A stretch of DNA of 64,000 nucleotides from Catellatospora sp. TT07R-123 (lineage in GTDB: Bacteria > Actinomycetota > Actinomycetes > Mycobacteriales > Micromonosporaceae), in contig NZ_BNEM01000002.1 of NCBI RefSeq assembly GCF_018327705.1, positions 372,001 to 436,000 of the forward strand, in the 5' to 3' direction. Positions within the stretch are counted from its first letter, which is position 1, and each line of letters opens with the position of its first letter. Under the pieces are notes generated by a model. It saw only the letters and a list, made by a program, of their open reading frames with translations. It ran no database searches and was not told the DNA's origin. The translations under genes were made by a program, and so were the position numbers. Below are positions 51,931-60,750 of this stretch, one piece after another.

Positions 51931-51949
51931 TATCTACGGAAGGAATCTG

Positions 51950-52888
51950 ATGACCGACGAGGCGAAGACCCGCGTCTACCAGGCGCTGAGCAGCGACGGC
52001 CCGGCCGGCGCCCTCGAAGCCCTGCGCTGGTCGATCGAATGGGCCGCCCAGACCGTCAACGCGCCCGGTGCGACCGCCCCCATCGACGTGGTGATCGGCC
52101 TGGACGACGCGCTCACCGCCTCGGCACGGCTGCTGGGCGAGGTGCCCGCGCTCGTCGCGGCCGCCCAGCCCGGCCCCGACGTCGAGGCCTACCTGGACCA
52201 GCAGGCCACGCGGCTGCGCCAGGCGCAGGAACAGGTGGCCAAGGCCCGGACGACCCTCGACGAGCTGCGCGCGAACGAGGACCAGCTCCAGCAGCGCGCC
52301 GCCCAGCACGAGCAGCTCCGGCAGGAGATCAACGACCTGCGGCGGCTGGAGCGGCTCGTCGCCGCCCTGGAGGACCTGCGCGCACACCGCGACCTGATCC
52401 GCGACCGCGTCGCCCGGCTGCGCGACGACGTCGGCGGCATCGAACCGGAGCTGGCCGACGGCGGCCGCGAGCTGCTGCGCCTGTCCCGCGACCGGTCGGC
52501 GGCGCTGGCCGAACCCGTACGGGCCGTGATGGCCGAACTGGACGTCGTGCACGGCGATCTGCTCGCCCAGGAGTCCGAACTGCACACCACTCACGACACC
52601 CTGGCGCGGATGCGCGACCGGCAGCAGCTGCTCACCGTGGAGCGGGCCGAGCGGCTGGTGGCCCTGCACGCCCACGAGCAGGCCGACCGGCGGATCCTCG
52701 CGGCGCTGGCGGCCGAGCCGGGAGCCGGGCAGGCCGGCGACGGGCTGGCCGCCGTGCGTGCGGTGCTCGACCAGGCCGCGGCGCAGCTCGAACACGCCGA
52801 CCGGGCCCTGCGCGACGCCCTGGACCAGCGCAGCGCCGAGTACACGCAGGAGCACCGCATCGTCGGCTGGAGCGACGCCGCGGTCTGA
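51950..52888 (+). CDS. Coiled-coil protein in conflict-like cluster
   Basis: A 312-residue protein. Residues 1-75 form a helical head (RVYQALSSDGPAGALEALRW); residues 80-250 are a long coiled coil (YLDQQATRLRQAQEQVAKAR; QHEQLRQEINDLRRLERLV); the rest is helical. The family is unknown. The ATG at 51950 has AGGAAGGA-like sequence (GGAAGGA, 51938-51944) that lies at or in the transposon end, so the inserted element may now supply or separate its ribosome site. It originally followed the Hsp70-like gene, and a coiled-coil protein beside an Hsp70-like protein could serve as a cofactor; this is inference. Confidence 0.68.
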   Translation: MTDEAKTRVYQALSSDGPAGALEALRWSIEWAAQTVNAPGATAPIDVVIGLDDALTASARLLGEVPALVAAAQPGPDVEAYLDQQATRLRQAQEQVAKARTTLDELRANEDQLQQRAAQHEQLRQEINDLRRLERLVAALEDLRAHRDLIRDRVARLRDDVGGIEPELADGGRELLRLSRDRSAALAEPVRAVMAELDVVHGDLLAQESELHTTHDTLARMRDRQQLLTVERAERLVALHAHEQADRRILAALAAEPGAGQAGDGLAAVRAVLDQAAAQLEHADRALRDALDQRSAEYTQEHRIVGWSDAAV

Positions 52889-52995
52889 CCGCCGCCGCCG
52901 GTTCCGGCCGGGCAGGCTCGGCAGGCCGGTGCAGCTGGCAACCCCGAGAACCTGCGGACACCGACACCTGGGACACCCCGTGAGAACATCGCCGC

Positions 52996-53646
52996 GTGAA
53001 CGCCACGATCCCGCACCGCCCGAGTCTTGACGACGTACGTCGATATCACATCGATCAACTCAATGTGGCTATGCGTCGCCCGTCGACCTTCGGCGGCGAT
53101 CTGGTCATCGAGCTGCTCGCTCGCTCCGTGGCCTACATCGACGGAGCGGCCGACCACTGGGATCGTGCGGTCGAAGGCCTGCGGTCCCGGGGAGCATTCA
53201 GCTCGATCGGCGTCCGAGGGGCGTTCCATGGCATGTTTCCCGACTACTACGACGACGGGGCGTCCGGCTCGGTCTACGGCGAGCTGGCGTGGCGGCTCGG
53301 TTGGCTCGCGGTCGATCGCCTGATGACGCCCGGCGAATACGCGCGCCTTCAGGATGAGGCGGCGCGATGGTGTGCCGTGGACTGCGGCTACGAGGAGACG
53401 ATCGCGGAATTCGGGCCGCCGTCAGCCATATTCGGGAGCCAGAGCCGCAACAACCCCAGGACCATCCTCTACGCCGTGGACGATCCCACCCGTGAGTCGG
53501 TCAGCCTGCACTTCACGAATCCGTTCGGCGTGGAAGTGGGGTCCCCGGGGGCGCCGTTGATCCTGCTCGGCATACGTCGGAGTGACGCCAGATTCAACGA
53601 GGCCTTCACGCTCACGCCGACGGGATCCGCCTACCTGGATGAATGA
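52996..53646 (+). CDS. Hypothetical protein, 216 residues
   Basis: Not recognised. The N-terminal half is helical (YHIDQLNVAMRRPSTFGGD; LVIELLARSVAYIDGAADHW); the C-terminal half is predicted beta (TILYAVDDPTRESVSLHFTN; PLILLGIRRSDARFNEAFTL). There is no signal peptide or membrane helix. GTG 52996 is the start. It lies between the two arms of the NTPase cluster but its codon use is slightly less biased, so it may be an unrelated passenger. Confidence 0.6.
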   Translation: MNATIPHRPSLDDVRRYHIDQLNVAMRRPSTFGGDLVIELLARSVAYIDGAADHWDRAVEGLRSRGAFSSIGVRGAFHGMFPDYYDDGASGSVYGELAWRLGWLAVDRLMTPGEYARLQDEAARWCAVDCGYEETIAEFGPPSAIFGSQSRNNPRTILYAVDDPTRESVSLHFTNPFGVEVGSPGAPLILLGIRRSDARFNEAFTLTPTGSAYLDE

Positions 53647-53679
53647 TCGCAGTGCCGCACCGCGCGCGGCCGGCCGGCG

Positions 53680-53711
53680 CCGATGACCGGACCGGCCGAC
53701 TCGGTCATCGG
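53680..53711. terminator. Bidirectional hairpin terminator
   Basis: CCGATGACCG (53680-53689) and CGGTCATCGG (53702-53711) form a 10-bp perfect stem between the convergent hypothetical gene (stop 53646) and the WD40 gene, whose stop (53705) lies inside the second arm. Confidence 0.7.
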
Positions 53712-55477
53712 CTCTGGCCGCCGGTCCGCCACTGCCGGACCAGCCCGTCAGAGTCGGCGCTGACCACCAGGTCGGCGTCGGCCACCGCCACCCCCACGAC
53801 AGCGGTGGCATGGGTGCCGAGCACCCCGCCCGGTTGCTCGGTCCGCGCCTGCTCCACCGTCCACAGGCGGACCTCGCCGGAGGCGAACCCGGCCACCGGC
53901 TCGCCCTGCGCCGTGACCGCCAGGCAGCGGACCGCGGACCGGTTCGCGGTCAGTTCCGCCACCAGCGCACCCGATGCCGGCGCGAACAGCCGGACCGACC
54001 CGTCGAGGCCGCCGACGGCCAGCCGGTTCCCGGCCGCGTCCATGGCCAGCGCGGTGACGTCGGTCCCGACGGGCAGCTGCGCCTGCACGTCGCCGGTGCG
54101 GCTGTCGACGACGCGCACCAGCCCACCGGCACCGCCGACCGCGACCAGGTCGCTGCGGGCACAGGCCGCCAGCGCCGTCGCCGCGTCCCAGCCGACCGGC
54201 AGCGGGAACCCCGACGCGTCCGGGGCGCCCGACAGCGACGAGCAGTGCAGCGAGCCCGCGTCGCCGAGGCTGAACGCACCCAGCCGGGCGAGCCGCACCG
54301 CGACCGCCCAGCCCTGGTGCACCGTGGCCAGTGTGACCGGGCTGCCCGGCCCGATCCGCCAGACGCGGACCGCGCCGTCCTGACCGGCCGTGACCACGGT
54401 CTGGCCGTCGGCCGCCACGTCGACGGAGGTGACCGGCCCGGCGTGCAGCCGCCGCTGTTCGAGCAGTTCGCCGCTGCGCAGGTCCCACAGTGACGCGGTC
54501 CCGTCGGCGTCGCCGCCTACCAGCAGCGGCACCGATGCGGGCACCGCGATGCAGGTCAGGCCACTTACGGGGTGGATCTCCCGGGGCCGGGCCGGTGCGG
54601 GCGGTGCGCTGGGGGCGCCGGTACGGCCTCCGCCGACCGCTGCCTGCCCCGACGCGTCGGCACCCGAGCCGGTGACGGGCCCGCTGCTGCGCGGGCCGGC
54701 CGCCTCGTCGGCGGGCGACCAGACGGCCAGGACACTGGCACCGCGCTGGCGCAGCAGCGCCACGACCTGCTCGGCGACCGGCCAGCCGGGCAGCCGGCAC
54801 ACCACCACCGACGGCACACCGGCGACGACGCCGAGGCCCTCGGTCGCGGCCGCCTCCAGCCGCGACCGGTCCAGCTCGCGCCGGCCGACTCCGCCGGCCA
54901 GCATGAACCGCTGCTCGTCGGGCTCCAGCGGCAGGTGCGGCAGCAGCGAACGCCACGGCCACGACCGCGGCGGCTCGTGCTCGCGGGGCCGCCCGTCCGC
55001 TCCGCGCACGAACGTCGTGGCGGTCACGCCGCGCGCGTCCACCTCGACCAGGATCGCGGGCGTCGACGAGGCGGGCATGGTCTCGGCGGCGATGTCGGCG
55101 GTGGCACGGGCCCGGTACACGCGGGTGTCGCGGGCCAGGATCTCGCGGCGGGCCGATCTGCGCTCCACCTCCGACACCGGGCCGGACCGGACGAAGCGTT
55201 CCAGCCGGGCCAGCATCGCGTCGTCGCCGCGGGCCGGGAACCCGGCCGCGCGCACCGCCGCCGCCAGGTCGAAGGCGCGCTGCTCGGTGGCGAGCCGCTG
55301 CTCGAACTCGCGCAGCTCCGTGTCGGTGGGCGCCCCCATCCGGAACGCGGTCCGCAGCGTCCAGTGGCAACTGCCGCAGTCGGCGTCCTCGCCGGCGGGC
55401 CGCAGGCACACCGGGCACGCCGGCACGGGATCCGGGCCCAGCCCGGTCGACGGTTCAGCCGCGTGCATCCGGCACAT
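53705..55477 (-). CDS. WD40 repeat protein with N-terminal zinc ribbon
   Basis: A 590-residue protein. Residues 18-40 hold a four-cysteine zinc ribbon (CPVCLRPAG and CGSCHW). A middle region (45-290) is helical then alpha/beta. From about 300 to the end come seven WD40-like repeats of a beta propeller (GGDADGTASLWDLRSGELL; VVTAGQDGAVRVWRIG; LAVGGLDGSVRLFAPASG; VVSADSDGLVRQWRTG). Propellers are protein-binding platforms and often sense targets in NTPase-based systems. ATG 55477 or 55468 begins it; both overlap the AAA+ gene's end by 14-23 bp. It is the last gene of the radical SAM operon. Confidence 0.83.
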   Translation of the reverse strand: MCRMHAAEPSTGLGPDPVPACPVCLRPAGEDADCGSCHWTLRTAFRMGAPTDTELREFEQRLATEQRAFDLAAAVRAAGFPARGDDAMLARLERFVRSGPVSEVERRSARREILARDTRVYRARATADIAAETMPASSTPAILVEVDARGVTATTFVRGADGRPREHEPPRSWPWRSLLPHLPLEPDEQRFMLAGGVGRRELDRSRLEAAATEGLGVVAGVPSVVVCRLPGWPVAEQVVALLRQRGASVLAVWSPADEAAGPRSSGPVTGSGADASGQAAVGGGRTGAPSAPPAPARPREIHPVSGLTCIAVPASVPLLVGGDADGTASLWDLRSGELLEQRRLHAGPVTSVDVAADGQTVVTAGQDGAVRVWRIGPGSPVTLATVHQGWAVAVRLARLGAFSLGDAGSLHCSSLSGAPDASGFPLPVGWDAATALAACARSDLVAVGGAGGLVRVVDSRTGDVQAQLPVGTDVTALAMDAAGNRLAVGGLDGSVRLFAPASGALVAELTANRSAVRCLAVTAQGEPVAGFASGEVRLWTVEQARTEQPGGVLGTHATAVVGVAVADADLVVSADSDGLVRQWRTGGQSR

Positions 55478-58004
55478 CCGTACTGTCGAAGGCCACCAGC
55501 GCGCCGGGCTCGGGCGGCTGGGCGGCCAGCCTCCCCGCGAGCCTGGCCTCCATCTTCGCGAAGAGCGACTTCACCACGCGGGCGTTGCCGAACTCGGCCG
55601 GCCGGGTCGCGCGCTGGGCGCCGAGCCATGCCAGTGCGCGCCGCTCGACGTCGGGGCCGAGCGTGTAGCGTTCGGCGGCGGCCAGCCGCCGCAGCACCTC
55701 CAGCAGCTCGTCCTCGCGCAGGTCCGGGAAGACGACCCGTTCGGTGAACCGCGAGCGCAGTCCGACGTTGCCGGCCAGGAACGCCTCCATCGGCGCCGGA
55801 TAGCCGGCCGCGATGACGGTCAGCCGGTCGCGGTGCCGCTCCATCTCGGCGGTGAGCGTGTCGATCGCCTCCCGGCCGAAGTCGTTCTCTCCACCGCGCA
55901 CCAGGCTGTATGCCTCGTCGATGAACAGCACGCCGTCCATCGCGCGCTCGATCACCTCCAGGGTCCTGGTCGCGGTCTGCCCCACGTAACCGGCGACGAG
56001 GTCCTGGCGGGTGACCTCCACGACGTGGCCGCGGCGCAGCAGGCCCAGCGAGCGCAGCAGCTGCCCCACGGTGCGCGCGACGGTCGTCTTGCCGGTGCCG
56101 GGCGAGCCGAGGAACAGCATGCTCGGCGGGACGAGGCGGTCCAGGCCGCGGCGGCGGCGCAGCTGGGTGCGGTCGGCCAGGGCCTGTAGCGACTGCCGTA
56201 CAGCGGCGAGCCCGACCATGCCGTCGAGCTCGGCGAACAGGTCGGTGGCCACCGGCAGCGGCGACGGCAGGAAGAAGCGGTACCGCTCGGGGATGTCGGC
56301 CGGGGTCAGCGGCTGGGTGACGTCGCCGCGGATCCGTCCCGCCCACGCGGTCTTCACGTCGTCGGCGAGGTCGCGCATCGCGCGGGCGTTGCCGAACCGC
56401 GGCTGCTTCGCGTCCGACAGGCCGGTCACGGCCTTGGCCACCTCGGCGGCGAACTCGTCGGTCCAGCGCAGCCCGGCGTCGCCGAGCCGGGCGAGCAGGA
56501 TCGCCAGCAGTTCGTCGGCGGCGTAGTCGGGGAAGTGGATGGTGGTCCGGAAGCGGCTGGTCAGTCCCGGGTTGGCGGTGACGAACCGCTCCATCTGCTC
56601 CGGGTAGCCGGCCGCGATGACGACGAGGCGGTGGCGCTCGTTCTCCATCCGTGCCAGCAGCGTGTCGATGACCTGCTTGCCGAAGTCGTCGGTGCGCTCG
56701 GTGAGGCCGTATGCCTCGTCGATGAACAGCACGCCGTCGAGGGCCTCGTCGATCTTGCGGTTGGTCTGCTGCGCGCTCTGCCCGACGTACCCGGCGACCA
56801 GGTCGACCGGCAGCACCTCGACCACATGTCCGCGCCGCAGCAGGCCCAGTTCCCGGTACATCTCGCCGACCAGCCGCGCGACGGTCGTCTTGCCGGTGCC
56901 CGGGTTGCCGGTGAACACCAGGTGCAGCGACTCGACCTCGCCGGCGCCGCCGCGACCGGCCTCGCGCAGGCCCGCTTCGGCGGCCAGGCGCCACCGCTTG
57001 GCTTCCAGGTGCGACTTCACCGAGGCCAGGCCGGGCATCTCCGCGAGCCGGTCCCAGGCGCTACGGCCGTCGGACAGGGCTCCGGCGACCAGTCCCCGGG
57101 CGCGCAGCTCCGCCCCGCTGAACGGGGCGCCGGAGGCGGTCAGCTGACGCAGCCAGGCCCGCCAGTCCCGGGCGCGGGCCTGGCGTGACGCCATCGCCTG
57201 CGCGGCGGCCCCGAGCCCCGGCCAGTCACCGACGCGCAGGCCGTCGCGCAGCCGCGCCACCTGTACGAGGCGGCCCAGTTCGTGCTCCTCGGGGAACCCG
57301 ACGACCGCGCCTGCGGCGCCCGGACGCCGGGCCAGGTCGTCCACGTAGGTCTCCAGCCGGGGCACCCGGCGCAGATCCCGCAGGAAGTCCCGCACCTGGT
57401 CGAGGCTGTCGTGGCGGAACACGAACACACACAGGTTGCCCTCGGCCGCCGCGTGCTCCAGCCAGTCGGCGACCATGTGCGCCATGGTCCGGCCCGCCTC
57501 GGTGTAGCGCAGCGACTCCTCGGCGTGCGTCAGCACGACCGCGGTGCGCACCTGCGACTGGCGCATGAGATGGTCCAGCATGAGCAGCCCGTGCTCGTCA
57601 GTGAGCGCCATCCTCGGCGGCGGTGGCATCCCCAGGTCCGCGGGCGCAGGCGCGGGCGCGGCCGCCGCGTCGCCGCCGGACTGGTTGACGACGACCCGGT
57701 TGCCCATCGGCCCGCTGAACCCCGAGCCCATCAGCCCGCTGCGGGCCCTCGGCCGCTCCTGCTGGCGCCGCGACGACGCCCGCGACGCGGGGTCGCGGAA
57801 GTAGACCGGGTCCCGCACCGAGCTGAAGACGATCCGCTTGAACCCCTCCGCGGCCAGGTATTCCCAGAGGACCTCCTGGAACGAGCGCACGACCAGGTCG
57901 TGCCCGACGAAGACGTCGTCGACCGCCGGGCCGTGCACCACCAGCAGCGGGTCACCGCCCGGCAGCCGCCACTCGGCCAGCCGTTCCACCAGCGCAGAAG
58001 ACAT
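55455..58004 (-). CDS. Tandem CbxX/CfqX-type AAA+ ATPase
   Basis: An 849-residue protein with two AAA+ modules of the CbxX/CfqX (rubisco-activase/EccA-like) type. Each has a Walker A, GNPGTGKT (366-373) and GSPGTGKT (633-640), a Walker B GVLFIDEAY, and the pore-region pattern DLVAGYVGQ. Residues 1-330 are a separate domain (LVVHGPAVDDVFVGHDLVVR; VRTAVVLTHAEESLRYTEAG) that resembles a degenerate ATPase or recognition domain, with a low-complexity insert near 75-110. Such hexamers remodel or unfold partner proteins. It starts 13 bp after the coiled-coil gene and overlaps the WD40 gene. Confidence 0.87.
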   Translation of the reverse strand: MSSALVERLAEWRLPGGDPLLVVHGPAVDDVFVGHDLVVRSFQEVLWEYLAAEGFKRIVFSSVRDPVYFRDPASRASSRRQQERPRARSGLMGSGFSGPMGNRVVVNQSGGDAAAAPAPAPADLGMPPPPRMALTDEHGLLMLDHLMRQSQVRTAVVLTHAEESLRYTEAGRTMAHMVADWLEHAAAEGNLCVFVFRHDSLDQVRDFLRDLRRVPRLETYVDDLARRPGAAGAVVGFPEEHELGRLVQVARLRDGLRVGDWPGLGAAAQAMASRQARARDWRAWLRQLTASGAPFSGAELRARGLVAGALSDGRSAWDRLAEMPGLASVKSHLEAKRWRLAAEAGLREAGRGGAGEVESLHLVFTGNPGTGKTTVARLVGEMYRELGLLRRGHVVEVLPVDLVAGYVGQSAQQTNRKIDEALDGVLFIDEAYGLTERTDDFGKQVIDTLLARMENERHRLVVIAAGYPEQMERFVTANPGLTSRFRTTIHFPDYAADELLAILLARLGDAGLRWTDEFAAEVAKAVTGLSDAKQPRFGNARAMRDLADDVKTAWAGRIRGDVTQPLTPADIPERYRFFLPSPLPVATDLFAELDGMVGLAAVRQSLQALADRTQLRRRRGLDRLVPPSMLFLGSPGTGKTTVARTVGQLLRSLGLLRRGHVVEVTRQDLVAGYVGQTATRTLEVIERAMDGVLFIDEAYSLVRGGENDFGREAIDTLTAEMERHRDRLTVIAAGYPAPMEAFLAGNVGLRSRFTERVVFPDLREDELLEVLRRLAAAERYTLGPDVERRALAWLGAQRATRPAEFGNARVVKSLFAKMEARLAGRLAAQPPEPGALVAFDSTDVPDARG

Positions 58005-58017
58005 GTCACCGGTCCGA

Positions 58018-59406
58018 TCAATAGGGCTGCTGGGTCGGCAGCGACGCCGGCCGCACCGCGCGCTCGACGTCCTGCTTGGCCGGGTCGGCGCGCGGCGCCT
58101 CCGATGCGGCCTCACCGCTGTCGAGGCCGCGCGCCCGCAGCGACGCCGTGACCTGCCGCGCCCGCGACGCCTGGTCCACCGCCGAACCGGCCCGGTCGTA
58201 CGAGTGCAGCCGCAGCACGCAGCCGCTGGTGTCGTCCTCGGCCGGGGACACGTCGACCACGATCTCGTCACCGTTCTGGTGACGCAGCTTGGCCAGGAAC
58301 GCCCCGCGCTGGTCGCCCGCGGCGTACCCGGCCGCGTCGGGCACCAGCTCGTAACCGGCGACCTGGTCGAGGGTCTCCACCACCATGTCCGCCACGTTGA
58401 CCCGCACCTGCGAGGCCAGCTGCCGCTCCTCCGCACCCTGCAGCACCGCGCCCAGCCGCTGCTCCAGCCGCGGCACGTCCTGCTCGGCGACCTGCCGCAG
58501 CTGCTGCAGGGTCAGGGACGTGTCCTGGCGTACGCGGGCCAGCTGCTCGCCGACCTCGGTCTTGAGCGAGGCCAGCGCGCCCCGCGACCAGAAGTCGACG
58601 TCCAGCGTGACGTTCGGCAGCGGCCGCCCCTGCTCGTCGATGACCGGACGCACCGCCTGCCGGTCGATGAGCGTCGAGATGGCCAGCAGCGACTCGGCGA
58701 CCATCGTCTTGGTCAGGTCCCACTCCCGCAGACGCAGCTCCACGGACAGAAGCAGGTCGCTGAGGTCATGGTGCGCACCCTGAGCGACCGCCAGCGCCGC
58801 CTGGTACTGACCCTGCGCGGCGTTCGCACTCGCGGTGTTGAGCCGCTTGCGCAGCGACGCCAGCTCACCGGGGGCGAACCGCTCGTGCGGCAGCGTGCTC
58901 TGGATCAGGTCATGCAGCTTCCCGGCGTCGCGCAGCTCAGCCTGTGCCGCCGACATGGCCCGGTCCCGGTCCTCGGCCAGCGTCCCCACCTGCGCCGACA
59001 GCGCCTGCATCTGCTCGCGCCGCAGCTGGCGCTCCGCCATCAGCTCGCCGCGCCACGCCACCTCCTGCCGGGCGATCAGGTCCCTGGTCTCCTGGCGCAG
59101 CTGTCCGGCGTGCTGGCGGACGGACTCGGCGGTCGCCGCGGCCATCCGGTCCAGCCGCCGGGTCGTCTCCCGTTCCAGCTCGCGAGCCTGCTCGCCGAGC
59201 CCGGCGATGACCTGCTCGGCCGCCTGCTGGCGCCGGTCGATGTCGTCGGCCATCCGGGTCAGGTCGGCTTCGGTCTGGCTCCGGATGCTGTCGATCACGC
59301 CGGGGACGTCCCGCAGCGCCTGGTCGAGGCGGGCCACGCGCGAGGCCTCCCGCCGCACCCGCAGCCACTCCGACTGGTCGATGACGATCCGCTTCTGGCC
59401 GCTCAT
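58018..59406 (-). CDS. Long coiled-coil protein
   Basis: A 462-residue protein. Residues 1-160 are a long charged coiled coil (SRVARLDQALRDVPGVI; RRQQAAEQVIAGLGEQAREL; RLDRMAAATAESVRQHAGQL), followed by helical repeats and an alpha/beta end domain (YELVPDAAGYAAGDQRGAFL; GDEIVVDVSPAEDDTSGCVL). The architecture recalls filament- or scaffold-forming proteins. It is translationally coupled on both sides: the ATG overlaps the radical SAM gene's stop (ATGA), and the AAA+ gene follows 13 bp later. Family not recognised. Confidence 0.72.
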   Translation of the reverse strand: MSGQKRIVIDQSEWLRVRREASRVARLDQALRDVPGVIDSIRSQTEADLTRMADDIDRRQQAAEQVIAGLGEQARELERETTRRLDRMAAATAESVRQHAGQLRQETRDLIARQEVAWRGELMAERQLRREQMQALSAQVGTLAEDRDRAMSAAQAELRDAGKLHDLIQSTLPHERFAPGELASLRKRLNTASANAAQGQYQAALAVAQGAHHDLSDLLLSVELRLREWDLTKTMVAESLLAISTLIDRQAVRPVIDEQGRPLPNVTLDVDFWSRGALASLKTEVGEQLARVRQDTSLTLQQLRQVAEQDVPRLEQRLGAVLQGAEERQLASQVRVNVADMVVETLDQVAGYELVPDAAGYAAGDQRGAFLAKLRHQNGDEIVVDVSPAEDDTSGCVLRLHSYDRAGSAVDQASRARQVTASLRARGLDSGEAASEAPRADPAKQDVERAVRPASLPTQQPY

Positions 59407-60119
59407 GTGTCCCGATCTCCCCTGATCACACGATTCGCGCCGGCGTGCGCGACCGCTTGCTCCAACGCATCCTGCAGGCCCGCTGGCGGCACGCCGACGA
59501 TCAGCGCCTCGCGGCCGCGCAGCCGCACCTCGGCCCGCCGCGGACCCGAGCCCAGGTCGAACCCGGCGAGCCGGTCCGTGAGGTGGTGGATCTGCTGGTT
59601 GTCGCTGCCGCGCAGCCCGACGCCGTCGTTGCGGTCGGCCCGGTACGGGCCGTCGATGAGCACGTCGACCTCTGCCAGCAGCTCCTCGACTCCCGGTCCG
59701 GGCGGCCGCCGCCGCAGCGCCTCCAGCCTGAAGCCGGTGAAGCAGATGACCGACAGCTCCCGCCGGCGGCGTGCGGCGCGGACGGTGGCGGCCAGGCCGG
59801 ACGCCTGTCCCATCGGCTCGCCGCCGGACAGGGTCAGCCCGTCCACCGCGGCGTCGCTCAGCAGCTCCTCGGCCAGTGTCTCCGCATCGACCAGCCGTGC
59901 CTGCCGCTGCGGGATCCAGTCCGGCGCCAGGCATCCGGGGCAGTCGAACGGGCAGCCCTGCACCCAGACGACCGAGCGGTGGCCCGGCCCGAGCGCGGCA
60001 GTGCCCACGCACGTGGCGGCGACGTTGACGATGTCGGGCAGGATGCCGTCCCCCAAGCTAGCGACGTCTGGCGATACCACGATCCTTGGGCACGGGTCCG
60101 ATGTGGTCAATGGCCGCAC
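59403..60119 (-). CDS. Radical SAM / 4Fe-4S activase-like protein (NrdG-like)
   Basis: A 238-residue radical S-adenosylmethionine protein. The cluster-binding motif CX3CX2C is C56, C60 and C63 (VQGCPFDCPGC), and the SAM-binding SGGEP is at 98-102. Its size and order match NrdG/PflA-type activases, which install a glycyl radical on a partner enzyme. No glycyl radical enzyme is nearby; instead it starts an operon with a coiled-coil, an AAA+ and a WD40 protein. GTG 60119 has AGGG 9 bp upstream; GTG 60080 is possible. It may modify a protein of its own cluster. Confidence 0.83.
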   Translation of the reverse strand: MRPLTTSDPCPRIVVSPDVASLGDGILPDIVNVAATCVGTAALGPGHRSVVWVQGCPFDCPGCLAPDWIPQRQARLVDAETLAEELLSDAAVDGLTLSGGEPMGQASGLAATVRAARRRRELSVICFTGFRLEALRRRPPGPGVEELLAEVDVLIDGPYRADRNDGVGLRGSDNQQIHHLTDRLAGFDLGSGPRRAEVRLRGREALIVGVPPAGLQDALEQAVAHAGANRVIRGDRDT

Positions 60120-60247
60120 GGTGGTTCACCCTGGATGGACGGATGCCGGGGCGGAGCCGACCGGATGACGCCGGTTGCCCCGCCCGCGGCGGTCCTGCCC
60201 AGGCCGGATCGCCGCGCGCCTGCCGCGCTCGGCCGACGCGCCGCCGA

Positions 60248-60589
60248 TCACGCGAGCAGGGCGAGCGTCACCGCCACCGGGGCGAGGTAGAGCGCCGGGA
60301 ACGCCACCGTCTGGTACGACCGCGCCCGCAGCACCGTGATGATCGCGCCGAGGAAGTAGCACACCAGGGCGACGGCGGCGGCGATCCCGATCGCCGGGAC
60401 GGCCAGCCCGGCGAGCAGCCCGAGCGCCCCGGCCGCCTTGGCCAGCCCCAGCGGGGTCCACCACGACTCCGGTACGCCGTAGGTCCGCAGCGGGTCGACG
60501 ACGAACGCGGCCCGGAGCAGCAGCGAGAAGGCGGAGAACCCGACCCAGAGGGCGGTCAGGACGGTGACGACGGCCGTGGTGGTCGACAT
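60248..60589 (-). CDS. DoxX-like family membrane protein
   Basis: A 113-residue membrane protein with four helices (about 2-22, 42-62, 65-82 and 91-112). The central PLGLAKAAGALGLLAGLAVP is the characteristic DoxX-like segment. DoxX-like proteins are of uncertain role, linked to redox stress and quinones. AAGGAGA lies 7 bp before ATG 60589. It stands alone, downstream of the secreted protein gene on the same strand. Confidence 0.85.
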   Translation of the reverse strand: MSTTTAVVTVLTALWVGFSAFSLLLRAAFVVDPLRTYGVPESWWTPLGLAKAAGALGLLAGLAVPAIGIAAAVALVCYFLGAIITVLRARSYQTVAFPALYLAPVAVTLALLA

Positions 60590-60750
60590 GAGAAGTCTCC
60601 TTGTGGGTACGTGCCGATGGCGTTGCGCCATCGGTGATACGACCCGTGTCGAACCGCCGCTGTGACCGCTTTCCGGGTGCGCTCGGTCACACGGCCGGGG
60701 GGTGAACGGTCAGCCCGGCGGGGCGGGAGGGCCCGCCCCGCCGGTGTCGC

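Larger units (their letters stand above)
50573..51945 (-). mobile_element. IS200/IS605-type element with lone tnpB, inserted in an operon
   Basis: The region carries a minus-strand tnpB and characteristic ends. On the plus strand one end reads TTGACATCCTCCCCGCCC, followed by a complementary-looking GGACGAGGACTCC (50573-50605), the conserved terminal sequence of many lone-TnpB elements. The other end contains TTTCCTCTCCGGCCTGAACG (51905 onwards) with a 7-bp hairpin. The insertion separates the Hsp70-like gene (stop 50530) from the coiled-coil gene (ATG 51950), which point the same way. Exact borders are estimated to within about 10 bp; this element family makes no target duplication. Confidence 0.75.
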
